This document shows positions 43,613-51,467 of a DNA stretch of 64,000 nt, piece by piece (the first letter of the stretch is position 1; every line of letters starts with the position of its first letter). Made by a program: the position numbers and the translations under genes. This DNA comes from JAHEDH01 sp963745865 (GTDB lineage: Bacteria; Actinomycetota; Acidimicrobiia; Spongiisociales; ZC4RG35), in the NCBI GenBank assembly GCA_963745865.1, contig CAVUYZ010000005.1, positions 1 to 64,000 of the forward strand, read 5' to 3'. The notes under the pieces were generated by a model. The model was not told where the DNA came from and did not search any database. It worked only from the letters and a program-made list of their open reading frames with translations.

Positions 43613-44785
43613 ATGTCTGACATTCCAGAAGACCTCCTCCGTCGGTCTGCCGAGGCGAAGGCAAAAGCTCTCGGCATCCCCGTCGAGCAGGTCCTCGCTG
43701 AAATGAAGGGTGAGGCGCCCCCGGCGTCCTCGACCGAGTCCCGAGCCCGAGCCCGCCGCGGTTCCGACGCCCGGCGTCCCGATCGACACAAGCTCCCGGC
43801 CCGAGCCCGAGCCCGAGCCCGAGGCCGAGGAACGAGGCACAGCCCGAGAAGTCGGCCGCTGCCGCACCTGCCTCGGAGGCCGACGTCGACGAGTTGGTCG
43901 CCAAGGCTGCCGCCGCCGGCGGCCTCCCGGAGTCGCTCGTGAGGCGTTCGGCCGAAGCGAAGGCCAAATCACTCGATGTGCCGGTCGCCGAGATCCTGGC
44001 GGAGATGGCGGGCGAGGCCATTCAGCCTGCTGCCGCGACTCCGCAGCCGAACGGCCCCGACCCCCGCAGACACGTCGCACCCGCCGCTGCCCGCTGAGGC
44101 CGAGGAGGCGGCTCCTGCCGAGGAGCAACCTGCGGCAGCGGTCGCGGTCGAGGAACGTCCCCAGCCCGCAGCTGCGGGGAATGGCTCGGGATCCAACGGA
44201 GCCGCCAAGGCGGCGATGGTTCAACCCCGCCCGGTCGCTGCGGACGCCAACGCCCCCGAAGGGGTTCGGACCCAGCGACTGCTGACCGTCGTCAAGGCCC
44301 GTGCCATCCAGCAGGTCAAGTCGGATCCGACGGACAAGGTCAATACCTGGCCGCACCTGATGCTCTCGGAGTTCACCGCGCTCATGGCGATGACGGCGTT
44401 CGTCTTGATCTTGTCGGTGATCCTCCAGGCTCCGCTTCTCGAACAGGCCAACTTCAACTCGACTCCCAATCCGTCGAAGGCACCGTGGTACTTCCTGGGG
44501 CTGCAAGAACTGCTGAGCTACTTCGATCCTCAGGTCGCCGGGGTGACGGTTCCGACCATCATCGGCCTGGTCGGCTTCATGATGATCCCCTACGTCGATC
44601 GGAACCCATCCACCAAGCCGTCGGACCGTAAGTTCGCGATCATGCTCTATACGATCTTCCTGGCCGGTTCCGCCACGCTGACGATCATCGGCGTGCTGTT
44701 CCGTGGACACGGATTCAACTTCTCCTACCCGTGGCGTGACGGCATCTTCTTCGACGATCTGAAGGACTGGGTGAACTTCGAATGA
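43613..44785 (+). CDS. petD: Subunit IV of the bc complex with two N-terminal modules (three frame breaks)
   Basis: The C-terminal ~165 residues form subunit IV: three helices with NPSKAPWYFLGLQELLSYFDP, the PEWY-equivalent site of the quinol pocket, here APWY as in Gram-positive enzymes. The N-terminus is unusual: two copies of the PEDLxxRSAxA module (IPEDLLRRSAEAKAKALG and LPESLVRRSAEAKAKSLD) with Pro/Glu linkers. Three +1 breaks (near 43742, 43835 and 44055) add up to one codon and all lie in the low-complexity linkers. The first helix begins ~LMLSEFTALMAMTAFVLIL. The stop overlaps the Rieske start. Confidence 0.85.
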
Positions 44786-45656
44786 CCACAGAGACGTGGA
44801 TCCTGGTCGGCGTCGCCGCCGATCGCGATCGCTGCGGCGGTGGGCGCCTTCGCCATCGCTGCTCGCCGATCGGGCGTCGACTGGCGACGTGGGATGTCCG
44901 ATGAGACCCAGAGCCGCCGACAGGGCCCGATCGATCGATCTCCCCCCGGTCCCGGTGGCCGATGACGAGATCGACGACGTCGCCCCGCCGGTGCTCCCCA
45001 TGGGCGAGGAAGAGGAGGACGTCGAGGAGGAGGCTCCGGTCACCGTTGCTGTCGCCACCGAACAGCGGGTCGTCGAGGTCTCGCCCGAGGAGGCCGGCGT
45101 CACCAGGCGCCAGTTCTTCAACCGGGCATTGGGAGTCACATTCGGCACCTACGGCGCGCTGCTGGGCACCAGCATGCTGGCCTTCGCTTGGCCCAGGATC
45201 TCTGGTGGCTTCGGCGCGGACGTCAACGCAGGCCAGGTCACCGACCTTCTCGAAAGGGCCGTCAACGCCGACGGGAGCATCACTCCGGTCTTCGTCCCCG
45301 AGGCTCGCGCCTACGTCGTGCCGGGCCCCGTCAACCTCTCCGACCAGTTCCAGGACAAGAGCGTCGAGGCGGCAGGTGTGATGGCCCTCTGGCAGAAGTG
45401 CGTTCACCTGGGATGTCGGGTTCCTTGGTGCAGCACGTCGCAAGGATTCGAATGCCCGTGCCACGGCTCGAAGTACAACCGGATCGGCGAGTACAGCGCC
45501 GGACCCGCGCCCCGCAACCTGGACCGGTTCGTCATCGACGTGACCGACGGTGGGGACCTCATCATCAAGACCGGCACCGTGATCGAGACACCCCGAGCCT
45601 TCCAGCCATCCGTTGATTACCCGCAGGGCCCCTCCTGCATCGGAGGCGGTTCATGA
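44782..45656 (+). CDS. petC: Rieske iron-sulfur subunit with extra N-terminal helix (two frame breaks)
   Basis: The 2Fe-2S site is clear: CVHLGCRVPW and FECPCHGSKYN, with two Cys and two His plus the disulfide Cys. A membrane helix (FGTYGALLGTSMLAFAW) precedes it, after a twin-Arg-like RRQFFN. From ATG 44782 a further helix (ETWILVGVAPIAIAAAVGAFAIAARR) is obtained if one base is dropped at 44815-44825, and a second drop in the C-run near 44943 links it to the acidic PPVPVADDEIDDV segment. That gives ~290 residues and two helices. Alternatively a separate small membrane gene ends at 44965 and the Rieske gene starts at 44901. Confidence 0.85.
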
Positions 45657-47413
45657 GTTCGAGCATCGTCATCACGATCGTCGTGCTCGCGGCGATCGCC
45701 TGGGTCGCGTTCCTCGGCGTCTCCGCACTGCGGAGCCGAGGGTCGGAGGAGATCCCGGCCAATCTCGCCCCCGGAACGACCGACGACGAGATGGAGACCA
45801 AGCGACTCGAGCGAACCCAGATCGGAGCAGTGCTGCTGTCGGCATTCATGGCGGTATCGATCCCGGTCTACTACCTCACCGAGTCGAATCGGCAGGAGAG
45901 CTTCGTCCAGGACTTCGACCAGGTCGAGATCGAGCGCGGCCACCAGTGGTTCATCGACTACGGCTGCGGAGGCTGCCATGGCGCCGACGGTGGCGGTGGC
46001 GCCGCCTCGTACGTCGAGAAGCGCTCCGGTGTCACGGTCACCTGGGCCGCACCGTCCATCAACGATGTCTTCTACCGGTACGACCGGGAAGAGGTCAAGT
46101 ATTGGCTCGTCTACGGCCGCGGCAACTCGCCGATGCCGGCATGGGGTCTCCCTGGCGGTGGCCCACTCAACGACGCCCAGATCGAGGAACTGCTCGATTT
46201 CCTCTCATCAGACGAGTTCATGATCCCGCAGAACGACGTTCTCGCCGAGGTCGAGCCGACCATCTCGACCGAGCTGGCGAGGATCGACAATGCAGAAGCT
46301 CTGGTCGCCCAGTCGCTACTCGATCAGCAGCAGACCGTCGCCAACGTATACCGCGAACCGGCTCTGGCCCAGCCACTCTCCGATGTCGCCGACCGTGCCG
46401 GCCAGGTCCTCGACAGTGCCGGCAACGGAATCGACACCGACGGTGACGGGCTGTCGGACACGTCCGAGGAGAAGATCGTGGCGCTCACGACCGAGGCTCG
46501 CACCATCCTCGCTCCCGAGGGTCTGAGCCTTGACCTGGCGTTCCAGTCCGACGACCCCGAGTCGAACGGCATCGCTGACATGGTCGCCGCCCAGAACTTC
46601 CTCGATGTGCTCCGGGATCTCTCGACGCGACCGCTCGATTCGGGGGGCGCCGAGCCGGTACTCGGGCCAGTGGCCGATGCCGTTGCTGCTGTCCTCGAGA
46701 CGCCGGGCGATGACCCGACAGACACAGACGGTGACGGATTGACCGACGGCCAGGAGACACAGCTCACCGCCCAGGCCCAGGTGGCCATCAGCTCGGTGGT
46801 GGACCTCAACCCGGTCTCCTTGGATCCACAGAGCGAGGAGACCAACATCGGCGTGCCCGACCAGACCACGGCGAACGAGGCCGTGGCGGCGATCCAGACG
46901 CGGGCACTCAACGCCAGGATCACGACCGACAACCTCGACAGAGTCCTGCCACCGGCCGAGGCGAGCCTCGCCAATCTCCAGCAGGCGGCCGAGAACCAGC
47001 GGTGGGCGTTCGATTACGAGGCGATTGCCGACAACATCGGTGCTGACGTCGATACGGCTCAGCGGGTCGTCGGCCTGTTCAACGGGTACTGCGCTCGATG
47101 TCACACGTCTGGCTACTCGGCGGGCATGGCGTTCGCCCAGCAGGCCGGCTCGGGCGGTCTCGGCCCGGCCCTGTGGGAGGGCCGTCCGGCGGTGCAATTC
47201 CTCACCGACCAAGACCTGGTCGACTTCCTGATCGTCGGTGCCCAGCCCAACCAGCCCTACGGCGTGAATGGGTTTGGCAGTGGCCGCATGCCGGCGTTCG
47301 GCAAGATCCTCTCCGTAGACGATCTCGCACTGCTGGCCGACTGGCTGCGCGGTGGCGATCTGACCGGTCTCGGCGACGCGACGTACCAGCCATTGTCGGC
47401 GGGAGGCAACTGA
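45653..47413 (+). CDS. Dihaem cytochrome c of the bc complex with Ca-binding-like inserts
   Basis: A 586-residue protein: helix 1 (IVITIVVLAAIAWVAFLGV), helix 2 (IGAVLLSAFMAVSIPVYYL), a first haem domain with DYGCGGCHGADGGGG and Met in NSPMPAWG, a ~280-residue middle region, and a second haem domain with NGYCARCHTSGY and Met in SGRMPAFG. The middle carries two DTDGDGLSD/DTDGDGLTD motifs like thrombospondin type-3 or dockerin Ca loops. It accepts electrons from the Rieske protein outside the cell membrane. A dihaem partner recalls heliobacterial b6c complexes. Overlaps both neighbours by ATGA-type junctions. Confidence 0.88.
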   Translation: MSSSIVITIVVLAAIAWVAFLGVSALRSRGSEEIPANLAPGTTDDEMETKRLERTQIGAVLLSAFMAVSIPVYYLTESNRQESFVQDFDQVEIERGHQWFIDYGCGGCHGADGGGGAASYVEKRSGVTVTWAAPSINDVFYRYDREEVKYWLVYGRGNSPMPAWGLPGGGPLNDAQIEELLDFLSSDEFMIPQNDVLAEVEPTISTELARIDNAEALVAQSLLDQQQTVANVYREPALAQPLSDVADRAGQVLDSAGNGIDTDGDGLSDTSEEKIVALTTEARTILAPEGLSLDLAFQSDDPESNGIADMVAAQNFLDVLRDLSTRPLDSGGAEPVLGPVADAVAAVLETPGDDPTDTDGDGLTDGQETQLTAQAQVAISSVVDLNPVSLDPQSEETNIGVPDQTTANEAVAAIQTRALNARITTDNLDRVLPPAEASLANLQQAAENQRWAFDYEAIADNIGADVDTAQRVVGLFNGYCARCHTSGYSAGMAFAQQAGSGGLGPALWEGRPAVQFLTDQDLVDFLIVGAQPNQPYGVNGFGSGRMPAFGKILSVDDLALLADWLRGGDLTGLGDATYQPLSAGGN

Positions 47414-47772
47414 TGTCCAGAGAGATCTTCCGGGACCTGCTCTCGGCGAACCTGTTCGTGACCGGGATCCTGTTGACGATTGCGTCGATCGCAGTCTTCT
47501 TCGGGACCGTCTACATCATCAACTACACCAACCTCGGGAGGAAGCTGGCCTTCCTCGTTACGATGACCGGGATCTTCGCCTGGGGCACGATCGGCAGTCT
47601 CCTGTTCGTGCTGTATGCGCCACGTGGCCCGCGTCCGGCGGACATCGAGGGGTTGAACGCCTTCGAGGTCAGAATCATCCCGATGACCTTCATGGCGGTG
47701 TCGGCGATCCTGTTCGTGATGTTCCTCTTCGCACTCCAGCAATACGAAGAAGCCCAAGAGAAGGCTGTTTAG
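47413..47772 (+). CDS. Small membrane protein closing the bc-complex operon
   Basis: A 119-residue protein with three helices (LFVTGILLTIASIAVFFGTVYI, LAFLVTMTGIFAWGTIGSLLFVLYA, MTFMAVSAILFVMFLFAL) and an acidic C-terminus. Its start overlaps the dihaem cytochrome stop (TGATG). No family recognised; position suggests a small subunit or assembly factor of the bc complex. Confidence 0.7.
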   Translation: MSREIFRDLLSANLFVTGILLTIASIAVFFGTVYIINYTNLGRKLAFLVTMTGIFAWGTIGSLLFVLYAPRGPRPADIEGLNAFEVRIIPMTFMAVSAILFVMFLFALQQYEEAQEKAV

Positions 47773-47838
47773 AGGTTGGCCGCTTGCCCTTGGCTGAGAG
47801 CCAAAGTCATTCGATTCCTCCAACGAGATCGACGTATC

Positions 47839-47844
47839 TATCCT
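47839..47844 (+). promoter_or_regulatory. TANNNT -10 box of the nuo operon
   Basis: TATCCT, seven bases before the GTG of nuoA, in the 79-base gap after the bc operon. A weak hairpin (TTGGCT/AGCCAA, 47790-47804) upstream may end part of the bc transcript. Confidence 0.5.
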
Positions 47845-47851
47845 GACCACC

Positions 47852-48259
47852 GTGACGTTGAACGACTACTTGCCGCTCCTGGTCATGCTGGTGCTGGCAC
47901 TCGGTTTTGTCGCGGTATCGCTGATCGTCTCGCGATTCGTCTCCCCGTCTCGGGCCACGCCGGAGAAGTCGGCGCCTTACGAGTCCGGGATCCTTCCCGA
48001 TTCAGAACCGGCCCAGCGATTCCCGGTGAAGTTCTATCTCGTTGCCATGCTGTTCGTGGTCTTCGACGTCGAGATCATCTTCCTGTTCGCCTGGGCATCG
48101 CGGTTCAACGATCTGGGCTGGTACGGGATCGCCGCGGTCGGAATCTTCACGTTCTTCGTCCTCGAGACGCTCACCTATGTATGGAAGCGGGGCGCGCTCG
48201 ACTGGAACACCAAACGGCGGCCCCGATACCAGCATCCGCACGATCGGGAGGCCGCCTGA
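47852..48259 (+). CDS. nuoA: NADH-quinone oxidoreductase subunit A
   Basis: 135 residues, three helices, with the NuoA loop PYESGILPDSEPAQRFPVKFY and the next helix FLVVFDVEIIFL-like segment (VVFDVEIIFLFAWA) carrying the conserved Asp and Glu. Part of the proton-pumping membrane arm near the quinone site. First gene of the complex I operon, GTG start by the TATCCT box, overlapping nuoB. Confidence 0.95.
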   Translation: MTLNDYLPLLVMLVLALGFVAVSLIVSRFVSPSRATPEKSAPYESGILPDSEPAQRFPVKFYLVAMLFVVFDVEIIFLFAWASRFNDLGWYGIAAVGIFTFFVLETLTYVWKRGALDWNTKRRPRYQHPHDREAA

Positions 48260-48732
48260 TGGCCGTCACCCAGACGAATGCTCCGAATTTCCTGATGATG
48301 AGCATCGACAAGGCGGCCAGATGGGCGCGGACCCAATCGATGTTCCCGGCGACCTTCGGGTTGGCCTGTTGCGCGATCGAGATGATGGCCACGGGCACGG
48401 CCCAGTACGACCTTGCTCGGTTCGGCATGGAGGTGTTCAGAGCCTCGCCCCGTCAAGCCGATCTGATGGTCGTCGCCGGGCGGGTCAGCCAGAAGATGGC
48501 ACCGGTGCTCCGCACGGTCTACGACCAGATGCCGGATCCCAAGTGGGTGATCTCGATGGGTGCGTGCGCTTCATCCGGCGGCATGTTCAACAACTACGCA
48601 CTCGTCCAGGGCGTCGATCAGGTCGTGCCCGTCGACATGTACGTGCCAGGTTGCCCTCCCGGACCGCAGAGCCTCATGCACAGCATTCTCACGCTCCACG
48701 ACAAGATCGTGGCCGGGGAGATCAACCGATGA
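48259..48732 (+). CDS. nuoB: NADH-quinone oxidoreductase subunit B
   Basis: 157 residues. It carries cluster N2, the last iron-sulfur centre before quinone: GLACCAIEMM, GACASSGGMF and VPGCPPGP supply the four Cys, including the tandem Cys-Cys. It sits between the hydrophilic arm and the quinone channel. Overlaps nuoA by one base and nuoC by four. Confidence 0.96.
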   Translation: MAVTQTNAPNFLMMSIDKAARWARTQSMFPATFGLACCAIEMMATGTAQYDLARFGMEVFRASPRQADLMVVAGRVSQKMAPVLRTVYDQMPDPKWVISMGACASSGGMFNNYALVQGVDQVVPVDMYVPGCPPGPQSLMHSILTLHDKIVAGEINR

Positions 48733-49388
48733 GCGAGGATGTCGAACCGACCGGCGGCGGCCCTGCGCCCGAGCGGCGTGACCGACGGTGATGACACGAC
48801 GGCTGGCATCGACACGGCGAGTGCCGCCTCGATCGAGGCGCCTCGGCCCATCCGGGGGACGATGTTACCGGTCCGCAGGTGAGCCGCCGGAGACCGAGGT
48901 CGGTCGATCTCCCCGAGAACGAGGTGATTCGGAGTCTGATCGAGGCGTTCGAGAATGCCGCGTGGCACCTGTCGCACGGCCAGGATGTGGTCAGGGTCCC
49001 GAAGGAAGACTTCGCCGCGTTCGGCGTCGCAGCCAAAGAGGCCGGGTTCGAGGTGTGCGCCGACGTGACTGTGGTGGACTGGTTCCGTCAGCAGGCGCCA
49101 CGGTACGACGTCGTGGCGAACCTCCTCTCCCACCAGCATCGACTCAGGCTGCGCATCGTCGCAGGAGTGGAGCGCGACGACCCCTCCATTCCGTCGTTGA
49201 CACCCGTCTGGCCGGGTGCCGGGTACGCCGAGCGGGAGGCATACGACATGTTCGGCATCGTGTTCGATGGGCACCCCGACCTGACGCGGATCCTCATGCC
49301 AGACGAGTGGGACGGTCATCCACTCCGGAAGGACTTCTCGGTCGGCTCGGTGCCGGTCCAGTTCAAAGACTCCCACAAGGTGACGTGA
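48729..49388 (+). CDS. nuoC: NADH-quinone oxidoreductase subunit C (N-terminal frame breaks)
   Basis: The conserved core runs from ~48879: EAFENAAWHLSHGQDVVRVP and, near the end, WPGAGYAEREAYDMFGIVFDGHPDLTRILMPDEWDGHPLRKD, the classic NuoC signature. The gene probably begins at ATG 48729 (MSEDVEPTGGG), overlapping nuoB; a surplus base near 48776 and a missing G near 48865 then link its acidic N-terminus to the core. If the breaks were real, the GTG at 48879 could serve. The protein stabilises the quinone-side end of the peripheral arm. Confidence 0.9.
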
Positions 49389-49389
49389 C

Positions 49390-50784
49390 ATGACGACGAG
49401 CGACGACACCCGTGCCGACAACCCAGACGTGACAGAGGACGACGAGACCGTCGATCTGTGGATGTCGGGAACCGAGGAGCCCGGCCGGTCGTGGGGCATC
49501 GAGGCGACCGATGAGGGCGCCCAGGAGATGTCGTGGGACGAGACCGATGCCCGACGTGAGGACCAGTTCGGGGCGGTCGTCGACCACGACCAGTCGATGA
49601 TGGACCAGTCGGTCTCCGACGACGAGCGGATGGTCGTGAACATGGGGCCACAGCACCCCTCGACTCACGGCGTGCTCAGACTTCAGGTGGAGTTGGACGG
49701 GGAGATCATTCGTCGCACCAAGCCGATCATCGGCTACCTCCACACCGGGATGGAGAAGACCGCCGAGACCCTCACCTTTGCCCAGGGGACCACCAACGTC
49801 ACCCGGATGGACTATCTCGCCCCGTTGCACAACGAGTTGTGCTTCTCGCTCGCGGTCGAGACGCTGCTCGGTGTCGACGTCCCCGAGCGTGCCAGCGTGA
49901 TTCGTGTCCTGATGACCGAGTTGAACCGAATCTCATCGCATCTCGTGGCGCTGGCCACCAACGGCATGGACATCGGTGCGCTCTCGATGATGATGTACGG
50001 CTTCCGGGAGCGTGAGCAGATCCTCGCCTTCTTCGAGAAGACCTCGGGCCTCCGGATGAACAACAACTACATCCGGCCCGGCGGCGTTGCAGCCGATCTC
50101 CCCCCGGGTTGGCGTTCCGATGTTCGAGATATCCTCGCCACCCTTCCTCCGCGTCTCGACGAGTACGACGACCTGCTGCAGAACAACCCGATCTGGCTCG
50201 AGCGCACCCAGGGGGTCGGGGTCATCACCGCCGACGAGTGCAGGGCATACGCCATCACCGGTCCGACGCTTCGGTCTGCCGGCGTCGACTGGGATCTTCG
50301 CAAGGCGTTCCCGTACTCGGGCATCGAGACCTATGAGTTCGACGTTCCGGTCGGCTCGGAGGGCGACGTCTACGACCGCTACCGGATCAGGGTCGAGGAG
50401 ATCAGGGAGTCGATGAAGATCGTCGAGCAGGCGATGGACCGAATGCCGTCCGGCGACTACCGAATCGACGACAGGAAGATCACCCCACCGCCGAGGGGCC
50501 GAATCGACGAGTCGATGGAAGCGCTGATCCATCACTTCAAGCTCTTCACCGAGGGTTTCACGGTCCCCGCCGGCGAGACCTACGTGGCGATCGAGTCGCC
50601 CCGGGGTGAACTGGGCTGCTACCTGGTGAGCGACGGGGGAGGGAAACCGTGGCGCATGCACACACGGGCGCCGTCCTTCACCAACCTCCAGGCGCTTCCG
50701 ATCATGATGTCCGACTCGTTGATCGCCGACACCGTGGCCACGATCGCATCGCTCGATCCGGTCATGGGAGACGTCGACCGCTGA
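49390..50784 (+). CDS. nuoD: NADH-quinone oxidoreductase subunit D
   Basis: 464 residues. The family core starts at VVNMGPQHPSTHGVLRLQ (~78), followed by GYLHTGMEKTAE, LNRISSHLVAL and FNRIRP-like segments, ending ...SDSLIADTVATIASLDPVMGDVDR. The His of PSTHG and the Tyr region line the quinone head-group site. Unusual is a ~75-residue acidic N-terminal extension (rich in Asp, Glu and Thr) with no counterpart in typical NuoD. Starts one base after nuoC ends. Confidence 0.95.
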   Translation: MTTSDDTRADNPDVTEDDETVDLWMSGTEEPGRSWGIEATDEGAQEMSWDETDARREDQFGAVVDHDQSMMDQSVSDDERMVVNMGPQHPSTHGVLRLQVELDGEIIRRTKPIIGYLHTGMEKTAETLTFAQGTTNVTRMDYLAPLHNELCFSLAVETLLGVDVPERASVIRVLMTELNRISSHLVALATNGMDIGALSMMMYGFREREQILAFFEKTSGLRMNNNYIRPGGVAADLPPGWRSDVRDILATLPPRLDEYDDLLQNNPIWLERTQGVGVITADECRAYAITGPTLRSAGVDWDLRKAFPYSGIETYEFDVPVGSEGDVYDRYRIRVEEIRESMKIVEQAMDRMPSGDYRIDDRKITPPPRGRIDESMEALIHHFKLFTEGFTVPAGETYVAIESPRGELGCYLVSDGGGKPWRMHTRAPSFTNLQALPIMMSDSLIADTVATIASLDPVMGDVDR

Positions 50785-50845
50785 CCCGTCGACCGATGAT
50801 GCCGAACTTCGTGCGCCGCCTTGCGACTCCTACCATTCAGCCACG

Positions 50846-51467
50846 ATGAGCATCTGGTCTGAGTCCACCCAAGCCCGCGCCAAGGAGATCATCGGGAGGT
50901 ACCCGGAGAAGCGCTCTGCGGTGATGCCGCTCCTCTATCTGGCGATGGTCGAGGACGGATGGCTGACCGAAGAGGGGATGGCGGAAGTGGCCCGCTGGGT
51001 CGAGATCACTCCCGCCCAGGTCCAGTCGGTTGCCTCCTTCTACACGATGTACAAGCGCGAGCGCACCGGCAGGTACCTCATCTCGGCCTGCACATCGATC
51101 TCATGCATGCTGCTCGGCTCCGATGACGTCCTCCATGCCATCGAGGACGAATCGGGAGTGCCGCACGGCGAGACCGACGACGAGGGGCTCCTCTCGGTCG
51201 AACACGCCGAATGCCTCGGCGCCTGTGGAGGCGCACCCGCGGTGCAGGTGAACTACGAGCTCATCGAAGGCGTGACTCCCGAAAAGGGACGAGAACTCGT
51301 GCGCTGGCTCCGCAAGGCGCGGCCGGAGGCGGCCAACGCCGACGAGATGCAGGAGTTGTTCGGCGGACGACGCAGCTTCGACTGGGCCGTGACCGAGGTC
51401 GGCGGGGGCGGCAGGCCCCGTTCCGGCATTCGAGCCCTACGGGACCGCCTTCGAGGAGTCCGAATGA
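50846..51467 (+). CDS. nuoE: NADH-quinone oxidoreductase subunit E (C-terminal frame break)
   Basis: The thioredoxin-like [2Fe-2S] subunit (N1a). Cluster Cys are in ACTSISCMLLGS and AECLGACGGAPAVQV. Helical N-terminal half with VQSVASFYTMYKRERTGR. In the given frame the gene runs into nuoF; dropping one G from the G-run near 51402-51406 gives VPAFEPYGTAFEESE and a TGA overlapping the nuoF ATG, the expected arrangement. A TACCAT word lies nine bases before the ATG, and a 61-base gap separates it from nuoD. Confidence 0.92.

Noticed and set aside
29840..44825. Programmed +1 frameshifting as the established explanation for the repeated 11-mer
   Set aside because: GCC is a favoured codon here, no stalling element or rare codon is seen, and many other breaks without the motif point to sequence error; kept only as a question in the findings.
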